Part shown: piece by piece, positions 8,322 to 16,944 of the stretch | Position numbering within the stretch: the first letter of the stretch is position 1 | Layout: every line of letters begins with the position of its first letter | Assembly (NCBI GenBank): GCA_026709625.1 | Contig: JAPOSR010000066.1 | Location: forward strand, 26,937-90,936 | Direction: 5' to 3' | From: Chloroflexota bacterium | GTDB lineage: Bacteria > Chloroflexota > Anaerolineae > Aggregatilineales > Phototrophicaceae | DNA length: 64,000 nt | Notes under the pieces: generated by a model | What the model was told of the DNA's origin: nothing | Seen by the model: the letters and a program-made list of their open reading frames with translations, nothing else | Database searches by the model: none | Program-made: the position numbers and the translations under genes

Positions 8322-9155
8322 ATGAGCGAAATCACAATCGGCTGCGCGCTTTGGACACTGGGGCCAACGCCTGATGTAAGCGCCCTCGCGCGTCAAATGG
8401 AGACCGCGGCGCAGATCGGCTGCCAGTCGGTGCAGCCATGGGTGGCGCATAGCGATGATTGGCCCTGTATCCTCGACCCCGACTATGGCGCTTCGGCTGA
8501 TCGGCGCGAGGTTCGCAAAATTGCCGAGTCGCTGGGCCTCGTGTTCAGCGGCTTTTGCGCCCAACTGCAAGGCGCGAGCACATTCGGCGGCTTGGAAGAG
8601 CGGGAAGGGCTGCGCGGCCGCATCGACAAGACCAAGCAAGCGCTCTCGACATCGGCTGAGATGGGCGGGACTGTCGTAACTACGCATCCGGGCATCTTGC
8701 CCGAAAACCCCAGCGCCGAAGCCTACCAGATCATGCTCGGCTCGGTGGCGGAAATCGCCGACCATGCCGCGAGCGTTGGCGTGTATTTCGCGCTCGAAAC
8801 CGGGCAAGAGCCACCGTCCGTTTTGGGCGCATTCATTGACAAAATCGGCAACCCTTGGCTGAAAGTCAATTATGATCCCTGCAACCTGCTGCGCTTCGGC
8901 TCAGAAGCCGGGACGATCCAGGGCGTGCAAATCCTTCGCGACAAGATCATCCATACCCACGCCAAAGACTGGAATCCACAAACGCGCGAAGCCACCTGCG
9001 GCGAGGGACTCGTGCCTTGGGATGGCTATCTGGGCGCGCTGCGGGATATCGGCTATAGCGGCGTGCTGGCGATTGAAGACGAGACAGGCAATGCAGATAT
9101 GGTCGGCTCGATCCGCCGCAGCCACGCTTTTCTGAAAGGCTGGCTGGATGCGTAA
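8322..9155 (+). CDS. Sugar phosphate isomerase/epimerase (xylose isomerase-like TIM barrel)
   Basis: 277 residues from ATG 8322 with a GGGGG ribosome site 6 bases upstream; the open frame extends 5' into repeat C and is not coding there. Family features are the TIM-barrel pattern with metal ligands expected in ALETG (Glu), VNYDPCNLL (Asp), HTHAKD (His pair) and AIEDE (Glu), close to the IolE/Hyi/sugar epimerase superfamily. It binds a divalent metal and isomerises a ketose or an inositol derivative. Its stop overlaps the start of the Gfo/Idh/MocA gene by 8 bases, a pairing typical of carbohydrate or inositol catabolism. Exact substrate unknown. Confidence 0.82.
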   Translation: MSEITIGCALWTLGPTPDVSALARQMETAAQIGCQSVQPWVAHSDDWPCILDPDYGASADRREVRKIAESLGLVFSGFCAQLQGASTFGGLEEREGLRGRIDKTKQALSTSAEMGGTVVTTHPGILPENPSAEAYQIMLGSVAEIADHAASVGVYFALETGQEPPSVLGAFIDKIGNPWLKVNYDPCNLLRFGSEAGTIQGVQILRDKIIHTHAKDWNPQTREATCGEGLVPWDGYLGALRDIGYSGVLAIEDETGNADMVGSIRRSHAFLKGWLDA

Positions 9156-10203
9156 TATCGGCATTTTGGGCGCAGGCGGGATTGCCGCGCTCAGCCATTT
9201 GCCAGAGATCGCCGAGGTCGCGGGCATGCGCGTTGCGCATATCTGTGGGCGTACCGAAAGCCGCCTGCGTCTGCTTTGCGAACGATTTTCTGTGCCGCGC
9301 TACTCCACCAAGTGGAGCGACTTGCTCGATGACCCGACACTGGACGCGGTGATTGTCGCGCTGCCGCATCCGCTGCATGCCGAAGCCGGCTTGGCTGTGT
9401 TGGAACGGGGACTGCATTTGTTTATGCAAAAGCCGCTGTGCACGACGCTGGCCGAAGCCGACCGACTTGTGGCCGCCAGCGAAATGCGCCCGCGCCAGGT
9501 TGTCTATTGCCGTCCATCTTTCAGCGCTGTCGTCTATGAGATGCGCCGACAGCTGGCCGCCGGGGCAATCGGCACAATCTCTGGCGCGCTGGCACGCCAC
9601 AGCGATGGCGGCCCCGAAGTGTATTATGCCGAAGTCAGCGACAGCTTCAACGAGCCGCGCGTCGAAGATGAGTTCTGGTTTTACGATGCAGACCGGGCTG
9701 GCGGCGGCGCCTTGCTCGATATGGGCGTCTATGCCATCGCCAACATCGTGGCGCTGCTGGGCAAGGTGGAGTCGGTGACTGCCCGCCTGCGCACAGTCGC
9801 CAAGCCGACCACGCTGGAAGATACCGCAACGGTCATTCTGGACATGGCGAATGGTGCCTTGGCCACCGCCGAGACGGGCTGGTGCGACCCGGCGCGCTCA
9901 TCCTGCCTGCGCGTGCATGGCACAGCCGGCAAGCTGCAGCAAGCCGACGACTCGATCGCCTGCATCCGCCCCGGCTCCTACGAACGCGAGTGGGCCGCGC
10001 CAATCAGCGAAAAACTCACGCCGCCGCCTGTGCTCAACCAGCACGCCGAGTGGCTGGTCTGTATGGAGCGAGGCGAACAGCCGGCGCTATCCAATCTGTG
10101 GACAGCCCGACACATCACTGAGGTCATGCTGGCGGCTGTGGCATCAAACAAACAGGGCAGGCGCGTGCCGGTGCGGTCGCAGCCTAGAGCGCTGGGCTGC
10201 TAA
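9148..10203 (+). CDS. Gfo/Idh/MocA family oxidoreductase
   Basis: 351 residues. The N-terminal Rossmann fold starts NIGILGAGGIAALSHLP (GxGxxA), and the EKP-like loop reads MQKPL. The C-terminal domain contains AGGGALLDMGVYAI, corresponding to the catalytic D-x-G-x-H region with Tyr where many members have His. It probably oxidises or epimerises a sugar or polyol with NAD(P). It overlaps the upstream epimerase gene by 8 bases and must be cotranscribed with it. It converges with glgP, with 34 bases between stops. Confidence 0.85.
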   Translation: MRNIGILGAGGIAALSHLPEIAEVAGMRVAHICGRTESRLRLLCERFSVPRYSTKWSDLLDDPTLDAVIVALPHPLHAEAGLAVLERGLHLFMQKPLCTTLAEADRLVAASEMRPRQVVYCRPSFSAVVYEMRRQLAAGAIGTISGALARHSDGGPEVYYAEVSDSFNEPRVEDEFWFYDADRAGGGALLDMGVYAIANIVALLGKVESVTARLRTVAKPTTLEDTATVILDMANGALATAETGWCDPARSSCLRVHGTAGKLQQADDSIACIRPGSYEREWAAPISEKLTPPPVLNQHAEWLVCMERGEQPALSNLWTARHITEVMLAAVASNKQGRRVPVRSQPRALGC

Positions 10204-10237
10204 TCGCGTCGGCGAGCGCTTTGTTCAACTGCCGCGT

Positions 10238-12700
10238 CTACAGGTCCAGAACCGATGCTCGCCAGATGTCGCGGTTGTATTCAGCGATGGCGCGGTCGGA
10301 GGAAAAGAAGCCAGAGCGCGCGCAATTTAAGATGGACATAGTCGTCCAGCGCTCTTCATCGGCAAAAGCCGCCGTCACTTGCTTCTGGCAGTCAAGATAG
10401 CTGGCGAAGTCGGCGCAGAGCATGTATTCATCGTGATGCAGCAGCGAATCGACAATCGGCTGGAACAACCCGCGATCGCCATGCGAGAAGACGCCGCCGC
10501 CGATCCAGTCGAGGGCTGCGCGCAGTTCGGCATTGGTCTCATAGATGCTGTGGGGGTCATAGCCAACCTGCCGGGCTGCGTGGACTTCTTCAGTTGTCAG
10601 GCCAAAGAGGAAGAAATTGTCCGCGCCGACTCGCTCGCGGATTTCGATATTCGCGCCATCCAACGTGCCGATCGTCAAGGCGCCGTTAAGGGCGAATTTC
10701 ATGTTGCCCGTCCCCGACGCTTCTTTGCCAGCCAGCGAAATCTGCTCGGACAGGTCGGCCGCGGGGTAGACAAGCTGCCCACAGGTCACATTGAAATTGG
10801 GGATGAAGACGACGCGCAGCCGCGCCGAACAGGCTGGGTCGCGATTGACGACCTCGGCCACGGCGTTGATCAGCTTGATGATTAGCTTTGCCATGTGATA
10901 GCCGGGCGCAGCTTTGGCACCAAACACGAAGGTGGTCGGCGCGACATCGGCATCGGGGTCGCGCTTTAGCTGCTGATACAAATGAATGATGTGCAACGTC
11001 TTGAGCAGTTGCCGTTTGTATTCATGCAGTCGTTTGACCATCACATCAAACATCGAGTCCAGGGCGACCGTCAAGCCGAGCAGCCCGCCGATCATATCGG
11101 CCAACTGCGCTTTGTTGGCGCGTTTAATCGCCCGCCAGTCCGCGCGAAATTGCGGGTCATCGACGCAGGCTTCCAGCTGCGCCAGTTCCTCAAGATGGGT
11201 CAGCCAACCTGTGCCGATGCGCCCGCTGATGAGCTCAGCCAATTGCGGGTTCGCCAGCTTCATGAAACGGCGCGGCGTCACGCCATTGGTCTTGTTGCCA
11301 AATTTCTGCGGGTACATGGCGGCGAAGTCGGGGAAGACGCGCGATTGCAGCAGGTCTGATTGCAGTTGGGCGACGCCGTTGACGCTGTAGCTGCCCACGC
11401 AAGCCAGGTTGGCCATGCGCACTTGTTTTTCCGCGCCCTCTTCGATGATTGACATCCGCTGTACGCGCCCCAAGTCGTTGGGGAATGCCATGCGCACATC
11501 GTCCAGGAAGCGATGGTTAATCTCGTAGATGATCTCTAGATGCCGCGGCAGGCAATGCTCCATCAGCGCGGTGGGCCATTTCTCGAGCGCTTCGGGCAAG
11601 AGGGTGTGCTGGGTGGCGGCGAAGGCGCGCGTGGTGATCGGCCAGGCGCGCTCCCAATCCAGCCGGTATTCATCCACCAGCAGGCGCATGAATTCGGCAA
11701 TAGCGATGACGGGGTGCGAATCGTTCAGGTGAATAACCGCCACATTCGGCAACTCTTCCCAGTCGGCATTCAAGATTTTGAAGCGCTTGATGATATTGTT
11801 CAGCGAGCAAGCAACGAAGAAGTATTGCTGCTTCAGGCGCAGTTCTCTGCCCTGCGGCGTGTTGTCGTTGGGGTAGAGCACTTTGCTGACATTTTCGCTG
11901 CTGGTCTTTTGTTCCACAGCGCGCGAATAATCGCCGACATCAAAGAGCTGCAAGTCGAATTCTCGCGTGGCTCGCGCGCTCCAAAGCCTCAGCATGTTGA
12001 CAGTCTTCGTTTTGTAGCCCGGCACCAAGGTGTGATACGGCTGCCCCATGATGGTCTGCGCTGGCTGCCAGCGGGCACGAAACTTGCCGCTGCTGTCGGT
12101 GTAGCTCTCTGTATAGCCGCCGAAGCCAACCTCGACCATGTCGTCGGGCTGGGGAAATTCCCACGGATTGCCATAATGCAGCCAATCGTCCGGGCTTTCT
12201 ATCTGCCAGCCATCGCGGAAAGATTGGCGAAAGATGCCATATTCATAGCGGATGCCATAGCCGACGGCCGGGATATTCAATGTCGCCAGCGAGTCCATAA
12301 AGCAAGCCGAGAGACGTCCCAAGCCGCCATTGCCCAAGCCGGGCTCGATATCCAGCGCGACCAGCTCGGCAAGGTCGATTTCCTGCTGGCGCATCGTCTC
12401 GCGCGCCAGTTGGTCGGTCTCTGTGTAGAGCAGGTTCTTTTCCAACTGCGCGCCCAGCAGATATTCCGCAGACAGGTAATAAACGAACTTGGGGTTCTGG
12501 CGAAAATAGCAATCTACATTCTGCTGCCAGTAATACATCATGTAATCGCGCACCGTGATCGCCAGCGCCGTATACAGGTCGCGCGCGGTGGCGGTGTAAA
12601 TGGCTTGTCCGCGCGTATAATATAAATTGTCGCGAAAGGCTTGGGCGAATGCTTCTTGTGTGAGCGTCATGCTGGAAATGTTTTTGAAGTTTGAAATCAT
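10238..12700 (-). CDS. glgP: Glycogen/starch/alpha-glucan phosphorylase
   Basis: 820 residues, the normal length of GT35 phosphorylases. ATG 12700 is preceded by GGGGA 5 bases upstream. It releases glucose-1-phosphate from alpha-1,4-glucan with PLP. The PLP-lysine segment [20 protein letters not shown] is intact, as are [19 protein letters not shown] and [20 protein letters not shown]. It lies 25 bases behind the DapA-like gene on the same strand, so the two may share a transcript, although their functions are not obviously linked. No glycogen synthase or branching gene is in the window. Confidence 0.95.
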   Translation of the reverse strand: MISNFKNISSMTLTQEAFAQAFRDNLYYTRGQAIYTATARDLYTALAITVRDYMMYYWQQNVDCYFRQNPKFVYYLSAEYLLGAQLEKNLLYTETDQLARETMRQQEIDLAELVALDIEPGLGNGGLGRLSACFMDSLATLNIPAVGYGIRYEYGIFRQSFRDGWQIESPDDWLHYGNPWEFPQPDDMVEVGFGGYTESYTDSSGKFRARWQPAQTIMGQPYHTLVPGYKTKTVNMLRLWSARATREFDLQLFDVGDYSRAVEQKTSSENVSKVLYPNDNTPQGRELRLKQQYFFVACSLNNIIKRFKILNADWEELPNVAVIHLNDSHPVIAIAEFMRLLVDEYRLDWERAWPITTRAFAATQHTLLPEALEKWPTALMEHCLPRHLEIIYEINHRFLDDVRMAFPNDLGRVQRMSIIEEGAEKQVRMANLACVGSYSVNGVAQLQSDLLQSRVFPDFAAMYPQKFGNKTNGVTPRRFMKLANPQLAELISGRIGTGWLTHLEELAQLEACVDDPQFRADWRAIKRANKAQLADMIGGLLGLTVALDSMFDVMVKRLHEYKRQLLKTLHIIHLYQQLKRDPDADVAPTTFVFGAKAAPGYHMAKLIIKLINAVAEVVNRDPACSARLRVVFIPNFNVTCGQLVYPAADLSEQISLAGKEASGTGNMKFALNGALTIGTLDGANIEIRERVGADNFFLFGLTTEEVHAARQVGYDPHSIYETNAELRAALDWIGGGVFSHGDRGLFQPIVDSLLHHDEYMLCADFASYLDCQKQVTAAFADEERWTTMSILNCARSGFFSSDRAIAEYNRDIWRASVLDL

Positions 12701-12725
12701 GAGTTCCCCATTTGCAGCGTATGGC

Positions 12726-13646
12726 TTATGCGAAAGGATAGTCTACCGCGGCGAAGTCGGCAATCTTGTTCCACAGCCTCGCCACCGCGCTGATGTCGTC
12801 GGCATTCAGGCTGGTCTTCTGTGGGTCGCGCGCGAATGGCGTTGCCAGCACCCCCCGCCGCCACAGCACGAACTTGTGCAAAGAGACACCATAAACCATA
12901 GCGTAATTTAATAACGGCAAGAGCAGGAAGTGGATGTGTTCGGCTTCGGCAATTTCGCCCGCGCGGTACAAATCAACGATCTTCACTTGCACATCGACGA
13001 AGCCGCCAGCCGGCATATTCCCGCAGGCTCCGCGCCGCAGTTCGTCTATCAGATAGATGCCATTGACGCCGCCAAAGACGCCCCGACAATGCCCGCTGTC
13101 CAACGCGATGATCTCGCTGATATGCTGCAAGATCGGCACCGTCTCTTCTTTGATGTATTGGATGCCGGCTTCCAGCGCCAGCAGTTCGCACAGCTCGCTC
13201 GGCGACAGGGGCGAGCCGATGGGCGCAGGCGCATTCTGAATGATCAGCGGTCTGTCGAAATCGGCCAACTGCCGGTAGTATTCATGAACTGCTGATTTGC
13301 TGGCTTTGCGCAGATACGGTGGCATGGCCATCAGCGCCGCAGCGCCGCAATCCGCCGCATGTCGGGCAAATTCCTGTGCCGAGCGCAGGGTCAGGCCTTG
13401 GACGCCGGCAACCAGCGGGATACGCCCGGCTGTTTCTCTGGCGGCGAACTCGACCACTGCGCGCCGTTCGGCATCGCTGAGCGTGAAGAACTCGCTGGCC
13501 AGCGCCGGCACAACCAGTCCATGCACGCCGACCGCTGCGCAAAATTCAATCTGCCTTGCGAAGCTGCCCCAGTCGATCTCGCCTTGGTCGGTGAAAGGCG
13601 TCTGCAAGATCTGGAAAATGCCTGTCAGCCTCAGTGTCGCGTCCAT
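12726..13646 (-). CDS. DapA/NanA-family lyase or synthase (dihydrodipicolinate synthase family)
   Basis: 306 residues, GAGG 5 bases before the ATG. It is a TIM-barrel class I aldolase relative. The Schiff-base lysine is present in QYIKEETV (Lys166), but the Tyr that normally precedes N-x-P in YNxP is Gln (IIQNAP, Gln137), so it is not a standard Dap[21 protein letters not shown] matches the GgnG...G conserved near the end of the barrel. A sugar-acid dehydratase or aldolase role fits the neighbours (an enolase-superfamily dehydratase diverges 104 bases away). Substrate unknown. Confidence 0.8.
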   Translation of the reverse strand: MDATLRLTGIFQILQTPFTDQGEIDWGSFARQIEFCAAVGVHGLVVPALASEFFTLSDAERRAVVEFAARETAGRIPLVAGVQGLTLRSAQEFARHAADCGAAALMAMPPYLRKASKSAVHEYYRQLADFDRPLIIQNAPAPIGSPLSPSELCELLALEAGIQYIKEETVPILQHISEIIALDSGHCRGVFGGVNGIYLIDELRRGACGNMPAGGFVDVQVKIVDLYRAGEIAEAEHIHFLLLPLLNYAMVYGVSLHKFVLWRRGVLATPFARDPQKTSLNADDISAVARLWNKIADFAAVDYPFA

Positions 13647-13664
13647 GCCGCCTCTTCATTGCGC

Positions 13665-13692
13665 TTGCGCCGCCCGCCGCCTAGACTATATT
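13665..13692 (+). promoter_or_regulatory. Candidate promoter for the enolase-superfamily gene
   Basis: TTGCGC at 13665-13670 and TATATT at 13687-13692 are 16 bases apart in the divergent region between the DapA-like gene and the 13750 gene. The -35 is poor and the -10 good. Confidence 0.4.
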
Positions 13693-13749
13693 CCGCATCA
13701 CGCGGTCGCGCCACTTGTGAAGTCGACCCGCAGCCTGAGGAATCAGCCA

Positions 13750-14904
13750 ATGCGCATCACGCAGGTCGAAGCCATCCCGGTTCGCATCAAACGCCAAGCA
13801 GCCTACTTGGGCGCTGTGCCCAAGCATGCCGACGAGCGAGCATATTTCCTGCGCCCGCCATATCGCGCGCTCTATTCTCGCCACCTCGAAACAGCTTTTG
13901 TAAAGATCATCACCGACGACGGCGCATTCGGTTGGGGGGAGGCGCTGGCGCCAGTCGCGCCAGAAGTCGTCTGCGCAATCATTGAGCAGCTGCTTGCGCC
14001 AGCGCTGCTGCGTCGAAATCCGCTGGACGGCAATGTGCTGTGGAATGTCATGTATGACTTAATGCGCGAGCGTGGCTATTATGGCGGCTTCATGCTTGAT
14101 GCCATCAGCGCTTGCGATATGGCATTGTGGGATCTTCGTGGCAAGAGCCTGGGGCAGCCCGTGTATCAATTGCTGGGCGGAGCCTTTCGCGAGCGCGTGC
14201 CCTGCTATGTTTCGGGCTTGCCGCGTCCGACCCCCGAAGAGCGGGTCGATCTGGCGCTGGACTATGTCGAGGCGGGCTTCAACGCGTTCAAGCTGGCGGC
14301 TGGTCATGGCCTGCGGGCGGATGCAGCCAGTGTCAAGGCGCTGCGCGATGCCCTCGGCGACGATGCCTTGCTGCTGCTGGACGCGCACTGGGTCTATGCG
14401 CTGGACGACGCCATCCAACTGGGACAGGCGCTGGCTGGGCTGGGCGTCGGCTTTTTCGAAGCGCCCATCAACCCCGAAGATATCCAGGCGCATGCGCAGT
14501 TGGCAGCCGCGGTGGCTGTGCCGATTGCGCACGGCGAAACCGAACGCACGCGCTATCAATTTCGCCCCTGGCTGGAACAAAACGCCGCGCAGATATTGCA
14601 GCCAGATGTCGGACGCGCCGGCATCAGCGAAGTCATCAAAATCGCCAGCATGGCCGAAGCCTTCAACACACGCGTCGCGCCGCATCTGAGCGTCGGTTTG
14701 GGCATCTGCATCGCTGCGACCCTCCATGCCGCCGCGGCAATCCCCAATTTATACTTGCTGGAGTATCAGCCACCGGTCTTTGCCGCCGCCAATCTGCTGC
14801 TGGAATCGCCCCTGAGCTGCGCGGCTGGGTTCTATGACCTGCCGACAGGCGCAGGGCTGGGCGTGGCGCTGGATGAGCGAACACTGCGTGACTTGCAGGC
14901 TTGA
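13750..14904 (+). CDS. Mandelate racemase/muconate lactonizing enzyme family protein (enolase superfamily)
   Basis: 384 residues from ATG 13750, with GAGG 9 bases upstream; open sequence before it is shadow. The N-terminal capping domain precedes a TIM barrel with metal ligands Asp211 (LLDAHW), Glu237 (FFEAPI) and Glu263 (HGETE), then Asp286 and His312 (APHLSVG). The first barrel base is Lys181 in FKLAAG; the second Lys of the usual KxK motif is Ala, as in some acid-sugar dehydratases. It abstracts the alpha proton of a carboxylate, probably dehydrating a sugar acid whose product could feed the divergent DapA-like lyase (inference). Confidence 0.88.
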   Translation: MRITQVEAIPVRIKRQAAYLGAVPKHADERAYFLRPPYRALYSRHLETAFVKIITDDGAFGWGEALAPVAPEVVCAIIEQLLAPALLRRNPLDGNVLWNVMYDLMRERGYYGGFMLDAISACDMALWDLRGKSLGQPVYQLLGGAFRERVPCYVSGLPRPTPEERVDLALDYVEAGFNAFKLAAGHGLRADAASVKALRDALGDDALLLLDAHWVYALDDAIQLGQALAGLGVGFFEAPINPEDIQAHAQLAAAVAVPIAHGETERTRYQFRPWLEQNAAQILQPDVGRAGISEVIKIASMAEAFNTRVAPHLSVGLGICIAATLHAAAAIPNLYLLEYQPPVFAAANLLLESPLSCAAGFYDLPTGAGLGVALDERTLRDLQA

Positions 14905-14982
14905 TGCAATCTGGGTAGCGCCAAGTACGGTAGCCAAAGGCTTGCCACCGAGTTAGACGAGGGCACAGAGAAGCGCTTTTTT

Positions 14983-15016
14983 TGGGAGCTTATATACCTA
15001 AATAGCCAAGCTGGAA
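14983..15016 (+). repeat. Left inverted repeat of methyltransferase-HNH cassette
   Basis: The sequence TTGGGAG-CTT-ATATAC-C-TAAATAGCCAA-GCTGGA matches the inverted complement of 16913-16944 in about 28 of 34 aligned positions, including an unbroken block of 11 (TAAATAGCCAA). It is AT-richer than its surroundings and lies in the 145-base gap after the enolase-superfamily gene. The remaining bases of that gap (14905-14982) show no gene. Confidence 0.75.
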
Positions 15017-15049
15017 GGGGGCGCGAGCAAACGCCTGCGCTATGCGCAT

Positions 15050-15352
15050 CTAGTCAGATGATCGCTTGAGGTCGTCAACCTTGTCTTCAACGCACTTCAG
15101 ACGCTCAGTTATTGAGGCGCGCTCGGCTTTGGCATCTGCGAGTTCAGCCAAGATGCTCTTATGCGCGGTTTCAGAGGCTTGGCGAACCTCTTTTATCTCG
15201 TTGCTGAGTTTCGTGTCAATTCCTTTTATCTCATTGCTGAGTTTCGTGTCTATACCTCTTATCTCGCTTCTCAGATCTCGCCTGATTGTTTCCAAATACG
15301 CGAAGAAGGCGATAACTACGCCTAGTCCTACAATCGCAGTGCCAGTATCCAT
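15050..15352 (-). CDS. Small membrane-anchored coiled-coil protein with 11-residue repeats
   Basis: 100 residues. An N-terminal hydrophobic segment (about residues 5-20, GTAIVGLGVVIAFFAYL) is followed by charged helix. Residues 29-51 contain tandem 11-mers EIRGIDTKLSN and EIKGIDTKLSN, then a third partial EIKEV unit; a hendecad repeat implies a coiled coil. The DNA encoding them is itself a 33-base near-tandem repeat at about 15190-15270. No enzymatic motif is visible. It is divergently oriented from the methyltransferase and shares its control region, so a role in the cassette (membrane tether, regulator or effector) is possible but unproven. Confidence 0.65.
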   Translation of the reverse strand: MDTGTAIVGLGVVIAFFAYLETIRRDLRSEIRGIDTKLSNEIKGIDTKLSNEIKEVRQASETAHKSILAELADAKAERASITERLKCVEDKVDDLKRSSD

Positions 15353-15373
15353 CGCAATCTCCCAGCCTGACTG

Positions 15374-15409
15374 TTAGACTGAGTATAGTCTGTACTATAT
15401 TCTATCCAA
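15374..15409. promoter_or_regulatory. Divergent overlapping promoters with nested palindromes
   Basis: For the methyltransferase (plus), TTAGAC at 15374-15379 and TATATT at 15396-15401 are 16 bases apart. For the coiled-coil gene (minus), TTGGAT at 15409-15404 and TATACT at 15387-15382 are also 16 apart. Two overlapping palindromes sit between: AGACT-N6-AGTCT (15376-15391) and TATAGT-CTGT-ACTATA (15384-15399). A dimeric regulator bound here would control both promoters. The GACT/TATAGTC elements recall C-boxes of restriction-modification controller proteins, but no controller gene is present. Confidence 0.55.
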
Positions 15410-15426
15410 GCGAGTCGCTCAACCCA

Positions 15427-16911
15427 ATGATAAACTTCCAGTCAAGAACATTGTATCACGGTGACAACCTTGGCTTCCTGCGCGGCATGAACAGCGAGAC
15501 CATCGACCTCATCGCCACCGACCCGCCTTTCAACAAGAACCGCGACTTTCACGCCACGCCCGACAGCCTCGCCGCCGGCGCAAGGTTCCAAGACCGCTGG
15601 TCGTGGGAGCGGGATGTGCACCAGGACTGGGTCGACCAAATCACCGACGACTACCCGCGCCTGATGGAAGCGATTGAGAGCGCCAGATTCGCCCACAGCG
15701 ATGGCATGGGCGCGTTTATGTGCTTCATGGCGGTGCGCCTGCTGGAGATGTGGCGCGTTTTGAAACCGACGGGCAGCCTGTATCTGCACTGCGACCCGAC
15801 GGCGAGCCACTACCTCAAGGCGGTACTGGACGCGATATTTGGCAGGAAGAATTTCAGGAATGAAATCATTTGGCAGCGGGCATCAGGAAGAGCGAAAGGC
15901 AGCCAGTTTGCCGCGCGAACTTTTGGGACAGATACTGACTCTATTCTATTTTATAGCAGGTCTGACAAGTACATTTTTCATAGCGCGTATGTGCCTCTGA
16001 ATGACCAGGAAATTGACGAGAAATTCCCCCATAAGGATAATAAAGGGCGCTACAACACCACCGTTCCCATATTTCGACAACCATCCATGGGGGCACGACC
16101 AAATTTATGTTACGAATACAATGGAGTCCGTAACCCGCACCCTGCCGGCTGGCGAGTCAGCAAGGAGAAACTTAGGGAAATGGATGCCCGCGGAGAAATT
16201 ATCTGGAGAGATGGTAAGCGCCCTTTGCGAAAGTCCTATCTACAAAATTATCGCGGTAAGCCTTTGGGTAGCCTCTGGACAGATATTCCTAATGTAACCG
16301 GCAGCAAAGAACGCACCGGCTTCCCCTCACAAAAGCCGCTTGCCCTCTACCGCCGCATCATCGCAGCCAGCAGCAACGAAGGTGGCATGGTACTTGACCC
16401 ATTCTGTGGCTGCGCGACAACGCCGGTCGCCGCCGAGCAACTCAAGCGACAGTGGGTTGGCATGGACATCTGGGACGGCGCGGAACAACAGGTAAAGACA
16501 CGATTGCGGAAAGAATGGCTGTTCACGCCCGCAGACAGCGCCAAAGTCATGTTTCCGCACATTGTCCATATTATGACCGAGCCGCCGACGCGCACGGATG
16601 ATGCCCAGCCGGCAGCCCCTTTCCTGCGCGTCAAGCAGGCGCATGAGCCGCCGGGACCGAAGATGAGTCGCGCCGAGATCTACGCGCATCTGTTGGAGCA
16701 GCACGGCGCGCGCTGTCAGGGCTGCTATCGCGAGTTTGACGACCCGCGCTACTTGCAGTTGGATCACAATGTGCCGCGCTCGGATGGCGGGTTGAATCAC
16801 ATCTCGAATCGGATTTTGCTCTGCGGTCCCTGCAATCGGCTGAAGAGCAACATCTACACGCTTAGCGGGTTGCGCAGGCAGAATAAGAAGCTGGGCTATA
16901 TGCGAGGGTAG
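15427..16911 (+). CDS. DNA methyltransferase (N4/N6 type) fused to C-terminal HNH nuclease domain
   Basis: 494 residues. Motif order is beta-class: DPPF (residues 32-35, catalytic motif IV) comes first, then the SAM-binding motif I DPFCGCATT (324-332), preceded by TGFPSQKPLAL. Residues ~190-290 probably form the target-recognition region and resemble type III Mod or type II N6A/N4C enzymes. After a linker, residues 413-470 form an HNH/zinc-finger module: CQGC at 430-433, LDHNVPRSDGG with Asp446-His447, Asn461, and CGPC at 466-469. It should methylate DNA and may also cut it, so one chain could be a self-contained restriction-modification or a homing-type enzyme. No separate restriction gene flanks it. 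No strong ribosome site precedes the ATG. Confidence 0.85.
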   Translation: MINFQSRTLYHGDNLGFLRGMNSETIDLIATDPPFNKNRDFHATPDSLAAGARFQDRWSWERDVHQDWVDQITDDYPRLMEAIESARFAHSDGMGAFMCFMAVRLLEMWRVLKPTGSLYLHCDPTASHYLKAVLDAIFGRKNFRNEIIWQRASGRAKGSQFAARTFGTDTDSILFYSRSDKYIFHSAYVPLNDQEIDEKFPHKDNKGRYNTTVPIFRQPSMGARPNLCYEYNGVRNPHPAGWRVSKEKLREMDARGEIIWRDGKRPLRKSYLQNYRGKPLGSLWTDIPNVTGSKERTGFPSQKPLALYRRIIAASSNEGGMVLDPFCGCATTPVAAEQLKRQWVGMDIWDGAEQQVKTRLRKEWLFTPADSAKVMFPHIVHIMTEPPTRTDDAQPAAPFLRVKQAHEPPGPKMSRAEIYAHLLEQHGARCQGCYREFDDPRYLQLDHNVPRSDGGLNHISNRILLCGPCNRLKSNIYTLSGLRRQNKKLGYMRG

Positions 16912-16912
16912 C

Positions 16913-16944
16913 TCCGGTTGGCTATTTAAGTATATGACTCCCAA
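16913..16944 (-). repeat. Right inverted repeat of methyltransferase-HNH cassette
   Basis: Inverted counterpart of 14983-15016. On the minus strand it supplies the last codons (WESYT) and the TAA that end the truncated phytanoyl-CoA dioxygenase reading frame, showing that the repeat lies inside a former gene. Confidence 0.75.

Larger units (their letters stand above)
14983..16944. mobile_element. Inverted-repeat-bounded DNA methyltransferase-HNH cassette
   Basis: About 1.96 kb delimited by imperfect ~33-base inverted repeats. It contains only a coiled-coil membrane protein gene (minus) and a methyltransferase-HNH fusion (plus), transcribed divergently from a palindrome-rich control region. 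The methyltransferase stop lies 2 bases from the right repeat, and that repeat replaces the 3' part of a phytanoyl-CoA dioxygenase gene, which argues that the segment inserted. The central part of the methyltransferase is visibly less GC-rich than neighbouring genes. No transposase or integrase is encoded and no target-site duplication is clear, so the mobilising agent is unknown (in trans, or via the HNH domain). Confidence 0.6.

Noticed and set aside
14905..14982. Possible 3' remainder of the truncated PhyH gene beyond the left inverted repeat
   Set aside because: Minus-strand translation gives no PhyH-like sequence (no distal His motif) and the stretch is too short.
15190..15275. Tandem 33-base repeats, considered as a CRISPR array
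   Set aside because: Repeats are directly adjacent, without spacers, and encode the hendecad repeats of the 15050-15352 protein.
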